From Chryseobacterium camelliae (GTDB taxonomy: Bacteria > Bacteroidota > Bacteroidia > Flavobacteriales > Weeksellaceae), in NCBI RefSeq assembly GCF_027920545.1, contig NZ_CP115859.1, positions 1,364,001-1,428,000 of the forward strand: 64,000 nt of DNA, in the 5' to 3' direction. Shown here piece after piece: positions 1-8,162 of this stretch; the stretch's first letter is position 1; the number at the start of each line of letters is the position of its first letter. The notes under the pieces were generated by a model. That model did not search any database and was not told the origin of the DNA. It saw nothing but the letters and a program-made list of their open reading frames with translations. The position numbers and the translations under genes were made by a program.

Positions 1-216
1 AGCTATGCAGATATCAACCAAATCATCCATGACGAGATGAAAATCAAATCCAAATTATTGGAACATGTGGCTGGGAGAATCATTTCCAGGATTCATGAAC
101 AATTTTCACAGATTGATTATATTAAATTAAAAATCACCAAAACAGCTCCACCAATGCAAGGTGAAATGAAAGGCGCGAGTATTGAACTGGAACAAAGCTT
201 TAAACCTGTAAGTTAA
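1..216 (+). CDS. folB: Dihydroneopterin aldolase, C-terminal part (start lies outside the window)
   Basis: The window opens in frame within a coding region; the last 71 codons are visible, ending in TAA. FolB converts 7,8-dihydroneopterin to 6-hydroxymethyl-dihydropterin and glycolaldehyde in folate synthesis, in the cytoplasm. The visible part fits the family's C-terminal half: a helix with LLEHVAGRII, then a beta strand reading KLKITKTAPPMQGEMKGASI, where KITK-x-x-PP holds the conserved lysine and proline segment and the GxxxxxASIE strand closes the tunnel fold. Only 36 bases separate it from the next gene. The call rests on the C-terminal motif alone because the N-terminal half is missing. 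Confidence 0.85.
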   Translation, partial: SYADINQIIHDEMKIKSKLLEHVAGRIISRIHEQFSQIDYIKLKITKTAPPMQGEMKGASIELEQSFKPVS

Positions 217-252
217 TTTATTTCTTAATTTAGTTGTCTTAAAATCACACCA

Positions 253-1617
253 TTGAAGTTCATCAAAATATTTTTTCTGATTATTACCATCAACCTATTT
301 GGGCAAAACAATGTGGGTAACCAGGCTGTAGCTTACAATTTTCCGAAGATAAAATCCAATGTTACCATGCCGGTAACGATTCCTCTTTCGGAAATCAGCA
401 ACATGATTAATGCCTCCGTAAAAGAGCTTATCTATCAGGATGATTCTTATACGGACAACAATAACGACCAGTTCAAGGTAAAAGTATGGAAAACCAGGCC
501 TATCCGGTTAGTCAGCGGAATCAACAATAACCTTTTAATAGAAGTTCCTTTAAAAATCTGGGCAGAAAAAGGCATCGGAACATTAGGTATTTACACTTAT
601 CAAAACACAACCTTTGAAACAGTAATGTCTTTTAATACTACTTTGAATTTTCAAAACAACTGGACAATTGCTACCAGTACAAAGCCGAACGGTTTCAGAT
701 GGGTAACGAAGCCGGTTTTAGACTTTGGAAGAATTCAGATTCCTATTACTTCTTTAGTAGAAAAAAACCTGAAAGAACAACAGGAAAAATTCTGCAAAAC
801 CATTGACCAGCAAATGGCAGCACAACTGAATTTTCAGCAGTATGTAGTAATGGCCTGGAACGCTTTTTCACAGCCTTTCAATATTTCGGAAGAATATAAG
901 ACCTGGTTGAAAGTTTCTCCCATCACTGTAAATATTACTCCGCTGAAATTTTATGCCAATCAGATTAACACGAATATTGGCATTGATATTTATTCAGAAA
1001 CGTTTACAGGCACCAAGCCGGAAGCTTCACAACCTATAAAAACAGCTTCAAATTTTAATTTTTCCCCTAAGCTCTCCGATAATTTTATATTGCAGACAAC
1101 CGCCAACATTCCTTATACAGAAGCCAGTAATATCGCAAGAAAAACATTTTTGAATAAAGAATTTGACGTAAGAGATTCAAAAGTCAAAATTACCGATATC
1201 AGAGTATATGGAATCGATGACAGGATTATGATCGAGGCTCAAACTGAAGGATATATAAAAGGAACCTGCATTATTTCGGGAACTCCCGTATATGATGAAA
1301 TAAAAAGAAAAATTGTGCTTTCGGAAACCAAATTCAAACTTAAAACCTCCAATATTTTACATAAAACCGCTTCTCTTCTGTTCCAGGGAAAAATTGTAAA
1401 AATGATTGAAGAAGAATACGGTATTCCTACGGAAGACCTGGAAAACAGTTCTAAAAAAAGCATTGAAGAGGCTTTTAACAAAGAATATTATAAAGGACTA
1501 AAAATGAGCGGAAGGGTCTTTAACCTGAAACCCACCAAAATACTTTTAACATCATCTGCTATTACGGCAGTTATTGACACCAACGCTTCTTTAAAATTAT
1601 CTCTTTCGGGAATTTGA
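253..1617 (+). CDS. DUF4403 family secreted protein
   Basis: A 454-residue protein with an N-terminal hydrophobic stretch (about residues 3-17, ending LFG-Q) that looks like a signal peptide, so it probably acts in the periplasm or at the envelope. The rest is beta-rich with repeated modules: a strand pair around VTIPLSEISNMIN, a middle LDFGRIQIPITSLVEKNL segment and a C-terminal DIRVYGIDDRIMIEA block. I recognise this layout as DUF4403, whose biochemical role is unknown; the fold recalls tubular lipid-binding modules, but that is inference. The start is TTG at 253, the only codon that supplies the signal peptide. It may be cotranscribed with the gene that ends at 216. Confidence 0.75.
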   Translation: MKFIKIFFLIITINLFGQNNVGNQAVAYNFPKIKSNVTMPVTIPLSEISNMINASVKELIYQDDSYTDNNNDQFKVKVWKTRPIRLVSGINNNLLIEVPLKIWAEKGIGTLGIYTYQNTTFETVMSFNTTLNFQNNWTIATSTKPNGFRWVTKPVLDFGRIQIPITSLVEKNLKEQQEKFCKTIDQQMAAQLNFQQYVVMAWNAFSQPFNISEEYKTWLKVSPITVNITPLKFYANQINTNIGIDIYSETFTGTKPEASQPIKTASNFNFSPKLSDNFILQTTANIPYTEASNIARKTFLNKEFDVRDSKVKITDIRVYGIDDRIMIEAQTEGYIKGTCIISGTPVYDEIKRKIVLSETKFKLKTSNILHKTASLLFQGKIVKMIEEEYGIPTEDLENSSKKSIEEAFNKEYYKGLKMSGRVFNLKPTKILLTSSAITAVIDTNASLKLSLSGI

Positions 1618-1712
1618 TGTATCCTCAACTCAATGTAAGTGCTTTTTAAAATTTATCCCACTGATAAACAAGATAAAAAGAATTCCTAACATAGAAATAT
1701 AGCCTAAAATTT

Positions 1713-1741
1713 TTGTTGAATAATATATTTTACTATATTTG
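1713..1741 (+). promoter_or_regulatory. Bacteroidetes-type promoter of tRNA-Cys
   Basis: TTG (1713-1715), 18 bases, then TATATTTG (1734-1741). This matches the flavobacterial -33/-7 pair TTG-N17-23-TAnnTTTG and lies 23 bases ahead of the mature tRNA. Confidence 0.7.
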
Positions 1742-1764
1742 CACACCTAAAAAATGGTAAAAAC

Positions 1765-1835
1765 GGTGCTTTGGCCGAGCGGCTAGGCAGTGGTCTGCAA
1801 CACCATCTACAGCGGTTCGAATCCGCTAGGCACCT
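1765..1835 (+). tRNA. tRNA-Cys (anticodon GCA)
   Basis: A complete cloverleaf can be drawn. The acceptor GGTGCTT pairs with AGGCACC with one G-U pair, the anticodon stem GTGGT pairs with ACCAT around loop CTGCAAC, and the T arm is AGCGG-TTCGAAT-CCGCT. The anticodon is GCA. The discriminator base T73 is the identity base expected for cysteine tRNA. The CCA end is not encoded; CCT is followed by C and A residues. Confidence 0.95.
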
Positions 1836-1836
1836 C

Positions 1837-1871
1837 AAAAAACTCTGACCTTAAAGATCAGAGTTTTTTTT
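1837..1871 (+). terminator. Intrinsic terminator after tRNA-Cys
   Basis: ACTCTGA and TCAGAGT form a stem around a 9-base loop, with an A run before and a run of eight or more T after. It starts two bases beyond the tRNA, so the tRNA is a single-gene transcript. Confidence 0.85.
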
Positions 1872-2030
1872 ATTTTAAATAAGTTGACTTAAATGCCAAA
1901 AACGGCAAACCTTTAGTTAACCAAAAGACAATTCCATGACTCCTATGATCCTATGAGCCAGGTACGGGTGCTTGTAATACAAATCAATTTCACAAGTTCT
2001 CATCATAATTTTTTTCCCGTCTTAACATAA

Positions 2031-2264
2031 CTATATTTTTCCATCAGGATAATTAATGCTTTTGCTTACATCGATATTTTTAGAGCCCAAGCTTTTTTTC
2101 TTAGTATCCATATATTTTTTGTAATGAGGGAAATCATAGCTGTAATACCAGAATCCAGACCTGCTACTATTTTTCCGGAGAAACAGATATAAACAAATAG
2201 TAACAAACATAATTAATACTAATAATAAAATTAGTTTGAAAAATGAATAATCAAATAAGTCCAT
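2031..2264 (-). CDS. Small membrane protein of unknown function
   Basis: A 77-residue protein with one strong transmembrane helix (about residues 9-29, rich in L, I, V, F) followed by a positively charged stretch and a polar tail rich in Y, K, S and D. By the positive-inside rule the tail probably faces the cytoplasm. I do not recognise a family. A TAAATTTG -7 box on the same strand (2285-2292) sits about 20 bases ahead of the ATG, and this is the best support that the frame is expressed. The surrounding DNA is AT-rich and otherwise gene-free, so a chance ORF cannot be excluded. Confidence 0.55.
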   Translation of the reverse strand: MDLFDYSFFKLILLLVLIMFVTICLYLFLRKNSSRSGFWYYSYDFPHYKKYMDTKKKSLGSKNIDVSKSINYPDGKI

Positions 2265-2284
2265 GGTTAGTTGTTTAGTTTAAA

Positions 2285-2292
2285 CAAATTTA
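2285..2292 (-). promoter_or_regulatory. -7 box (TAAATTTG) for the small membrane protein
   Basis: The plus strand reads CAAATTTA, that is TAAATTTG on the minus strand, 20 bases upstream of the ATG at 2264. No clear TTG partner was found at the usual distance. Confidence 0.45.
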
Positions 2293-2742
2293 CAAAAATA
2301 AAAATTCTATAAAACACTAAAAAAATAGATTTTTTAAGATATTTTTTCGTCTTTTTCATAAAAAAAATGTAAAAAAATCACCAAAAACAGATTTATAATT
2401 ATTTCAATACAATTTGATATAATACAATATTTTTTTCACCAAAAAGTTCATCCAAAAGAACAAAAACCTCGTATTAAAAACACTTTCAGCATAATTTTAA
2501 ATCAAAAAAATACATATTTTGATGTTTTCATCAAATTCAGGTGAAATAAATCCTGCTCAATTCTCTTAATTTGAAATCTAACATTCTAATTTTCAACTTG
2601 AAATCCTCTTTTTTGCCACAAAAAATTTTTAACTCTGTTTTCCATCCTTTGTTAATTTTAACACTTATTAACATTATTTTGGCTTTATAATTGAAATTAC
2701 CTTTACAACAATTGGCAAATCTGTCAATAAAAAAATTGAATT
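2293..2742. other. AT-rich gene-free stretch with probable lipoprotein promoter
   Basis: About 450 bases of very AT-rich sequence with many homopolymeric A and T runs and no credible ORF on either strand. Near its right end TTTG (2648-2651), 23 bases, then TATTTTG (2675-2681) resembles the flavobacterial promoter with one base missing from the -7 spacer; it would give a leader of about 55 bases for the lipoprotein at 2743. Nothing else recognisable. Confidence 0.4.
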
Positions 2743-3285
2743 ATGAAAAAGGTAGTATTAACAAGCTTTTTGTCGATATTTTTACTGACAGCTTGTAAAA
2801 AAGATAATCAAGTAGCCGAAAAATCTTTGGAACAGCAAAAAATTGAATTCCAGATGAGACAGCTGGAAATTGAAAAACAGAAATTGGCTATTGAAAAAGA
2901 AAAAATGGCTTACGAAGCTCAAAAACAAGCAGACAGCATTGTTGAAGCTAAAAAAGCAAAAGAAGCCACTTCAAATAATTCAAAACCAGAAGTAATAAGA
3001 GAAACAAAAACCATATATAGAGACAGAGAAAGCTCAGGCTCAAACGGAACTTATGCTAATAACGGAACTACCGCTTCACAGGGGACTACTCAGAAAAAAG
3101 GAATGAGCAAAGCCGCGAAAGGAACAATCATTGGTGCAGTGGGTGGTGCAGCAGCGGGTGCCATTATCGCTAAGAAAAACAGAGGACTTGGAGCCGTAAT
3201 CGGAGGAGTTGTAGGAGGTGCGACAGGTTATACTATCGGTAGAGCCGGCGACAGAAAAGATGGTCGAGTTCAGCCAGAACAATAA
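2743..3285 (+). CDS. Lipoprotein with coiled coil and glycine-zipper domain
   Basis: 180 residues. The N-terminus has a lipoprotein signal ending LLTAC, with Cys18 as the lipidation site, followed by KKD. Residues about 28-72 form a strongly charged coiled coil rich in Q, E, K and L. A low-complexity Ser/Asn/Thr/Gly linker runs to about 118. Residues 120-168 carry a glycine-zipper (YMGG/2TM) module: GTIIGAVGGAAAGAIIAKK and GAVIGGVVGGATGYTIGR, two small-residue hairpins that can insert into or span a membrane. Proteins of this style sit in the outer membrane of Bacteroidetes; no precise function is known. It has its own terminator at 3307-3338. Confidence 0.8.
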   Translation: MKKVVLTSFLSIFLLTACKKDNQVAEKSLEQQKIEFQMRQLEIEKQKLAIEKEKMAYEAQKQADSIVEAKKAKEATSNNSKPEVIRETKTIYRDRESSGSNGTYANNGTTASQGTTQKKGMSKAAKGTIIGAVGGAAAGAIIAKKNRGLGAVIGGVVGGATGYTIGRAGDRKDGRVQPEQ

Positions 3286-3306
3286 TTATTTTTCACAAAT
3301 AAAACT

Positions 3307-3338
3307 AAAAGATTGCTTATTTTTAAGCAATCTTTTTT
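3307..3338 (+). terminator. Intrinsic terminator of the glycine-zipper lipoprotein gene
   Basis: AAAGATTGCTTA and TAAGCAATCTTT pair around a short T loop, followed by a T run. The ATG of the next gene (3340) starts immediately after the T run. Confidence 0.85.
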
Positions 3339-3339
3339 T

Positions 3340-4980
3340 ATGATTTCTATTTTACTTTCAACCCTCTTAATCATTCCGGCTTTAATCGGTTGGGGGAAAT
3401 TTTTGGAAAATCTTTTCAATTCCCTGTTCAAAGGAATTTCAGGAAAGATAATATGTGGTATTTTAGGAATCAGCTTGGTTTGGACAATTTTATCTTTTTT
3501 TATTCCTCTAAATATATATGTGGAAATTCCAACCCTTGCATTGGGTCTAGCATATTTCTTTAAAGATAAATTGTATCAGGAATTCAGCATATTTTCAAAA
3601 AAAGATTCTTTATTAATTTCACTCATTTCATTCATCATTATATTCTGCGGATCTTTCTATCCTTTTATTCTGGATCACTTTGGGTATTATGTTCCTACAA
3701 TACAATGGCTAACAGAATTTGGCTTAATGAAAGGAATTTCAAACCTTGATCTTACTCTTGGACAAATGTCGATCTGGCACATTTTCCAGGCAGGGTTTTC
3801 AAATTTCTCTGATCCTTTCTTGAGAATCAATTCAATTCTGTTAATTATTTATACCTTATATATTGTAGAAAAGAAAAGCTGGATTCATTTATGCTTTCTT
3901 CCCGTTTTATTAGTATTCTCCCAATCTCCAAGCCCTGATTTACCGGTAATTATTTTTTCACTGCTTATTTTAAACGAAATTTTACAGCAAAACAAAAACG
4001 TTTCCTTTATATTCATTTATTCCGTGTTCGTTTTTGCGATAAAGCCAACGATGATATGGCTTCCGGTTTTAAGCTTTCTCTATTCCTTATTTATAATTAA
4101 ATCAAACTTAAAAAGTTTAATTCCGGGAATTTTAGTTCTTATCCTATTCTTTTTTAAGAACATATATACTTTCGGTTACCCGGTTTTCCCTATTGCTGTA
4201 GGAAACATGGGTATTAGCTGGGTTCCTAATCCGGAAATCTTAAGAAACTCATCCCAATATGCTATTCAAAAAACATATGATATGCAGTATTCTTACCCGG
4301 CAATCAAACAATTTTCCACGTCTGATTATATCATAAACTGGCTGTTTTTAAATGGAATAAAATCAGCGATCAATATCCTTTTCATTTTGAGTTTAATGGC
4401 ATTCTCGGTTTTCGCATTTATCAAAAGGAATAAAATTATCCGTTTAATTTGTATTTCAGTCCTTATTAAAAGCATCTTAGTGATTTCGTTTTCAGCCCAG
4501 TACAGGTTTTTTATAGATGTATTTTTTGTAATTATTTTTGTGATTTTCATTCCTTACTTCAATAAAAAAAGATCAATCGCTGTTTTTTCTGTCTTCACCC
4601 TGTTTTTCATGAGCCTTTTATCATTTCCCAATCTTCTTAAAAATCATTTACCTAGTTTTAGTTTGGGAAGCGCTATGGGAGAATTTACAGCAGCTCAGTT
4701 TTATGAACCTTCAACTTATGAAGCTACAGAATTCAACATTTTCAAAGTCGGAAATTTAAAATTCAATATTTCAAAAAAATACCCTTTCAATTTTAAAACT
4801 CCGCCTCCTTCTATTTCAGAAGGTTACATTTTTGAAAATAAGAAAGCCGGCATCTTCCCTCAACTGATTGATGAAAAAAACATGAAAAAGGGATTCATCT
4901 GGAAAACAATGAATTCAGAAGAAAAAAAAGAAGCTCAAAACGTGATCAATTCTATCAACAGTTCATATCAACAGAAGTAA
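3340..4980 (+). CDS. GT-C-like polytopic membrane protein (LIC_10190 type)
   Basis: 546 residues with roughly ten or more hydrophobic helices and a soluble C-terminal tail of about 100 residues. After the first helices a loop carries DHFGYYVPTIQWLTEFG, an acidic-aromatic motif of the kind found in the first periplasmic loop of GT-C glycosyltransferases, so a lipid-linked sugar transferase is a reasonable inference. The architecture resembles the LIC_10190 family of membrane proteins, whose function is not established. A longer frame opens at a TTG (3313), but that codon lies inside the preceding terminator hairpin; I use the ATG at 3340, which gives MISILLSTLL and a proper first helix. The gene must be read from readthrough or from a promoter overlapping the hairpin. 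Confidence 0.65.
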   Translation: MISILLSTLLIIPALIGWGKFLENLFNSLFKGISGKIICGILGISLVWTILSFFIPLNIYVEIPTLALGLAYFFKDKLYQEFSIFSKKDSLLISLISFIIIFCGSFYPFILDHFGYYVPTIQWLTEFGLMKGISNLDLTLGQMSIWHIFQAGFSNFSDPFLRINSILLIIYTLYIVEKKSWIHLCFLPVLLVFSQSPSPDLPVIIFSLLILNEILQQNKNVSFIFIYSVFVFAIKPTMIWLPVLSFLYSLFIIKSNLKSLIPGILVLILFFFKNIYTFGYPVFPIAVGNMGISWVPNPEILRNSSQYAIQKTYDMQYSYPAIKQFSTSDYIINWLFLNGIKSAINILFILSLMAFSVFAFIKRNKIIRLICISVLIKSILVISFSAQYRFFIDVFFVIIFVIFIPYFNKKRSIAVFSVFTLFFMSLLSFPNLLKNHLPSFSLGSAMGEFTAAQFYEPSTYEATEFNIFKVGNLKFNISKKYPFNFKTPPPSISEGYIFENKKAGIFPQLIDEKNMKKGFIWKTMNSEEKKEAQNVINSINSSYQQK

Positions 4981-5012
4981 TTGCCGAGTATTTTTATCTG
5001 AAGAAAAAGCCG

Positions 5013-5020
5013 TAAATTTG
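5013..5020 (+). promoter_or_regulatory. -7 box (TAAATTTG) of aroC
   Basis: TAAATTTG ends only five bases before the aroC ATG at 5025. Transcription from this box would begin at or very near the start codon, giving a leaderless message. Confidence 0.6.
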
Positions 5021-5024
5021 TATC

Positions 5025-6095
5025 ATGTTAAATACTTTAGGTAATCTTCTCAGTCTTACAACATTTGGAGAGAGTCATGGCTTGGCTTACGGAGGAATCA
5101 TCAATAATTTTCCGGCAGGTTTAACGGTTGATTTCGAAAAAGTTCAATACGAATTGGATCGAAGAAAACCCGGACAATCCGCAATTGTAACCCAAAGAAA
5201 AGAAAGTGACACGGTACAGTTTCTTTCAGGAATTTTTGAAGGAAAAACGACAGGAACTCCCATTGGTTTTATTATCGAAAACGAAAATCAGAAATCAAAA
5301 GATTATGATCATATCGCCAACTCGTATCGCCCGAGCCATGCAGACTTCACGTATGATCAGAAGTATGGTTTGAGAGATTATCGCGGCGGAGGAAAATCTT
5401 CGGCGAGAGAAACCATGAACTGGGTAGTTGCCGGAGCTTTGGCAAAACAGTTTTTATCAAATATTGAGATTAATGCTTACGTTTCTTCCGTAGGCGATAT
5501 TTTCTGTGAAAAACCTTACCAGGCTTTAGATTTTTCTAAAACGGAAAGCAATGAGGTTCGTTGTCCCGATGCGGAAACGGCAGAAAGAATGATCGAAAGA
5601 ATCAAAGAAATCAAAAAAGAAGGCAATACAATCGGCGGAACGATTACCTGCGTCATCAAAAACGTTCCTGTCGGGATCGGCGAACCGGTTTTCTCAAAAC
5701 TTCAGGCAGAATTAGGTAAAGCAATGCTTAATATCAATGCTGCAAAAGGTTTTGAATACGGAAGCGGGTTCTGCGGGGCAAAAATGACCGGAAAAGAACA
5801 CAACGATCTTTTCAACGAAGATTTCACTACAAAATCTAATCTTTCGGGTGGAATTCAAGGTGGAATTTCAAACGGAATGGATATTTATTTCCGTGTAGCT
5901 TTCAAACCGGTTGCGACTATTTTGAGACCTCAGGAAAGTGTGGATAAATATGGAAATCCTGCCATTGTAGAAGGAAAAGGACGTCATGATCCTTGTGTGC
6001 TTCCAAGAGCGGTTCCTGTAGTGGAAAGCTTGGCTGCTTTTGTTTTAGCGGATTTATTTTTGATCAATAAAACTAGAAATATCAATAATTTTTAA
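5025..6095 (+). CDS. aroC: Chorismate synthase
   Basis: 356 residues, the usual length. It makes chorismate from 5-enolpyruvylshikimate-3-phosphate with reduced FMN, the last step of the shikimate pathway, in the cytoplasm. The N-terminus has the signature TFGESHG; RRKPGQS and [14 protein letters not shown] follow, then [13 protein letters not shown] and the C-terminal [16 protein letters not shown] motif, all expected for the FMN and substrate site. The start is fixed by the start of the conserved fold ([14 protein letters not shown]) and by the promoter just upstream. A thioredoxin-fold gene follows after 14 bases, probably on the same transcript, with no known functional link. Confidence 0.97.
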   Translation: MLNTLGNLLSLTTFGESHGLAYGGIINNFPAGLTVDFEKVQYELDRRKPGQSAIVTQRKESDTVQFLSGIFEGKTTGTPIGFIIENENQKSKDYDHIANSYRPSHADFTYDQKYGLRDYRGGGKSSARETMNWVVAGALAKQFLSNIEINAYVSSVGDIFCEKPYQALDFSKTESNEVRCPDAETAERMIERIKEIKKEGNTIGGTITCVIKNVPVGIGEPVFSKLQAELGKAMLNINAAKGFEYGSGFCGAKMTGKEHNDLFNEDFTTKSNLSGGIQGGISNGMDIYFRVAFKPVATILRPQESVDKYGNPAIVEGKGRHDPCVLPRAVPVVESLAAFVLADLFLINKTRNINNF

Positions 6096-6109
6096 ATATA
6101 AATAGGGTA

Positions 6110-6673
6110 ATGGAAAATTACTTGGCTCAAGGAATTTCTTTTGAAGAGTATGTTCAAATCGCAAGAGAAAGATTAGAAAATCCTTCTACTCAACAGGAAA
6201 TCGAATATAAACAATATTACGAACTGGGACTTCAGAGAATGGACAGAACTTTAAAGAAGTATGTTCCGGATGAAGAACAGTTGAAAGAACTGGCTGCAAA
6301 AAACTTTGACGGAAAAATTCTAATTATTTCCGAAGCCTGGTGCGGTGATGCAAGCGCAACAGTACCTGCATTAATCAAATTTTTTGAAGGTCATAATGAA
6401 GCGAAAATCTTCCTGAGGGATCATGATAAAAGTTTAATTAATCAGTTTTTGACTAACGGAACCGAATCCATCCCTAAAGTGATTATACTGGATAAAGATT
6501 TCAACGTAAAAAATTCTTGGGGACCACGTCCAAAATACGGAACAGAACTGCTTATGAAATACAAAGCCGATCCTGAAGGGTATCCGAAAGATAATTTCTA
6601 CAACGATCTGCAATTGTATTATGCAAAAAACAGAGGAAAAGATGCTGTTCAGGAAATTTTGGAACTATTATAA
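6110..6673 (+). CDS. Thioredoxin-fold protein with a single active-site-like cysteine
   Basis: 187 residues, cytoplasmic (no signal). After a helical N-terminal region of about 65 residues comes a thioredoxin-like core: strand KILIISEAW, then CGDAS with one cysteine (Cys78) where thioredoxins have CxxC, and ESIPKVIILD carrying the cis-proline loop. The second active-site cysteine is absent, so ordinary disulfide exchange is unlikely; a monothiol or binding role is more plausible. It matches the widespread thioredoxin-9-like family of Bacteroidetes. It lies 14 bases behind aroC and looks cotranscribed with it. Confidence 0.8.
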   Translation: MENYLAQGISFEEYVQIARERLENPSTQQEIEYKQYYELGLQRMDRTLKKYVPDEEQLKELAAKNFDGKILIISEAWCGDASATVPALIKFFEGHNEAKIFLRDHDKSLINQFLTNGTESIPKVIILDKDFNVKNSWGPRPKYGTELLMKYKADPEGYPKDNFYNDLQLYYAKNRGKDAVQEILELL

Positions 6674-6692
6674 TTGTTAAAATATCACATAC

Positions 6693-6777
6693 AGCTTGTC
6701 TTTCCATAGGAATCTAAGCTGAATTTATAATATTATTATGTTAATTACTTTGTTGAGATTCCTGCGGAATGACAGCT
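6693..6777. repeat. Palindromic dispersed repeat (TGTCATTCC/GGAATCT type)
   Basis: Two arms of about 22 bases (6693-6715 and 6756-6777) are imperfect inverted copies. The right arm read on the minus strand is AGCTGTCATTCCGCAGGAAT, and the left arm differs at few positions. They flank about 40 bases of AT-rich DNA. A related half element lies at 45845-45870. I see no ORF; it looks like a REP/MITE-like intergenic unit. Confidence 0.6.
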
Positions 6778-6844
6778 AAGTGTTTAACTTTTTAAAACAA
6801 TTATTTATCTTTAAGGTTTAATATAATTTTTATTAAAAGTAAAA

Positions 6845-7384
6845 ATGAAAAAAAACATAATTTATCTTGTATTAATCGTTGTTATCGGGGTTATTGCTTT
6901 CGTTCCCGGAGTGAAAGAAAAATTGCAGGACACATTTTTCCCGATTGCCACCATTGAGAATGCCGTTCATGTAAGTGATGAAGATTATGATATTGATTTA
7001 CAGGGAATCAATGTTCCGAGTACCAATCTTAAAGCTTTCAAAGGGAAAGCTGTTTTTCTGAATTTTTGGGGAACATGGTGCCCTCCATGCAGAAAAGAAT
7101 GGCCGTCTATTCAGAAATTATATGATGCAAGGAAAGATAAAGTAGATTTTGTTTTAATCGCCATGAATGATCAGGAAGATGCTGTAAGAAAATTCTTAAA
7201 AGAAAACAATTACAGTGTTCCTGTGTACATTGCACAAAGCCCTATTTCTGAAAAAATACTTCCTAAAGTTTTTCCTACCACTTATCTTTTGGATAAAAAC
7301 GGAAGGATTATTATCAAAGAGGATGCTTCAAGAGACTGGAATTCAGAATCTGCCAATCAGTTTATCGACAGTATTGTTAAATAA
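6845..7384 (+). CDS. Membrane-anchored TlpA-like thiol-disulfide oxidoreductase
   Basis: 179 residues. An N-terminal hydrophobic segment (about 4-22) anchors or exports the protein, so the thioredoxin domain faces the periplasm. The core contains KAVFLNFWGTWCPPCRKEWP with the redox pair Cys79-Cys82, and KVFPTTYLLDKNG with the cis-proline. This WCPPC form is typical of TlpA/ResA proteins, which reduce disulfides in envelope proteins, often during cytochrome c maturation. The partner is not indicated by the neighbours. It stands 170 bases from the preceding gene and is probably a separate transcript. Confidence 0.88.
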   Translation: MKKNIIYLVLIVVIGVIAFVPGVKEKLQDTFFPIATIENAVHVSDEDYDIDLQGINVPSTNLKAFKGKAVFLNFWGTWCPPCRKEWPSIQKLYDARKDKVDFVLIAMNDQEDAVRKFLKENNYSVPVYIAQSPISEKILPKVFPTTYLLDKNGRIIIKEDASRDWNSESANQFIDSIVK

Positions 7385-7465
7385 TTTTTTAACTAAATTT
7401 TATAAATATTTGGTACAAAGTTTGTGAAATATACAGAGTTAAGAATTATTTAAACCAAACACAAA

Positions 7466-7813
7466 ATGAAATATTCGAAATTAAATCTGGCAAAAGAAGC
7501 CATCAACCATAAAGGCTTCATCAAAAAGATCCCTGACATTTTCAGAATGGTAAAAATGTGGAGGAAAGGAACCTATCCGATAAAGTCTATCGACATTATT
7601 CTTCCGCTATTAGGTATTATGTATGTGCTCTCACCGATCGATATTCTTCCTGAAGTTGCCTTACCGGTTTTGGGGGTGATGGATGATTTAGCGGTTTTAT
7701 ATCTGGTGATTCCAAAACTGATCAAAGAAGTGGATAAATTCCTCCTTTGGGAAGCGGAACAGAAATACAGCTCAGGAAGTACTAAAATTATTGACGCTGA
7801 AATAATAGAATAA
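7466..7813 (+). CDS. YkvA-like DUF1232 family membrane protein
   Basis: 115 residues. The centre holds the DUF1232 signature: a hydrophobic helix LLGIMYVLSPIDILPEVALP followed by LGVMDDLAVLYLVIPKLI. The SPIDxxP...DD pattern is diagnostic. The protein is a short, probably re-entrant or two-helix membrane protein of unknown role. The last 25 residues are polar and variable. It has its own strong terminator directly after the stop codon. Confidence 0.85.
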   Translation: MKYSKLNLAKEAINHKGFIKKIPDIFRMVKMWRKGTYPIKSIDIILPLLGIMYVLSPIDILPEVALPVLGVMDDLAVLYLVIPKLIKEVDKFLLWEAEQKYSSGSTKIIDAEIIE

Positions 7814-7814
7814 A

Positions 7815-7846
7815 AAAACATTCCCAATCGGGAATGTTTTTTTTGT
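7815..7846 (+). terminator. Intrinsic terminator after the DUF1232 gene
   Basis: ACATTCCC and GGGAATGT form a perfect stem around AATC, with A and T runs on either side and eight T residues downstream. Confidence 0.88.
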
Positions 7847-7910
7847 GAACAACAAATCATTGTGTGTTCTGATTATTAAAATATCAAATCTTTTTAAATT
7901 AAGCTTAAAA

Positions 7911-8058
7911 TTAACCACAAAAGAGACAAAAGCTATTTCTACAGCTATTCTCAGACACTAAAAGCAATCAAAAGAATAAAAATCTACACGTTCTTGTTGG
8001 TCGTTTAATCATAAGCTTTAAATACAGTATATAAATCTTTCGTCTCTTTTGTGGTTAA
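7911..8058. repeat. TTAACCACAAAAG palindrome, copy 1 (148 bp)
   Basis: Left end TTAACCACAAAAGAGACAAA (7911-7930) and right end whose minus-strand reading is TTAACCACAAAAGAGACGAA are nearly perfect inverted repeats. About 100 bases of AT-rich loop without an ORF lie between. Together with the promoter of the next gene it fills the 349-base gap 7814-8162. Confidence 0.75.
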
Positions 8059-8135
8059 ATAAAAAGTTTAAACAGATATTCAGCGATAAGGTAAAATTGA
8101 TATTTGAGTTTTTTCCCATTTCGTTTTCAAATTCT

Positions 8136-8143
8136 TAAATTTG
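8136..8143 (+). promoter_or_regulatory. -7 box (TAAATTTG) of the UMP synthase gene
   Basis: TAAATTTGCA lies 19 bases ahead of the ATG at 8163. A TTTG at 8103-8106 is too far upstream to be a normal -33 partner. Confidence 0.5.
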
Positions 8144-8162
8144 CACTATCTAATAAAAAATA

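Noticed and set aside
1640..1700. Minus-strand frame of about 20 codons with hydrophobic residues
   Set aside because: Too short, no promoter, and next to the tRNA promoter on the other strand.
3313..3339. TTG start nine codons upstream for the GT-C-like protein
   Set aside because: These codons are the terminator hairpin of the preceding gene.
7215..7427. Second plus-strand frame at the end of the TlpA-like gene
   Set aside because: Out-of-frame shadow with biased codons; no start context.
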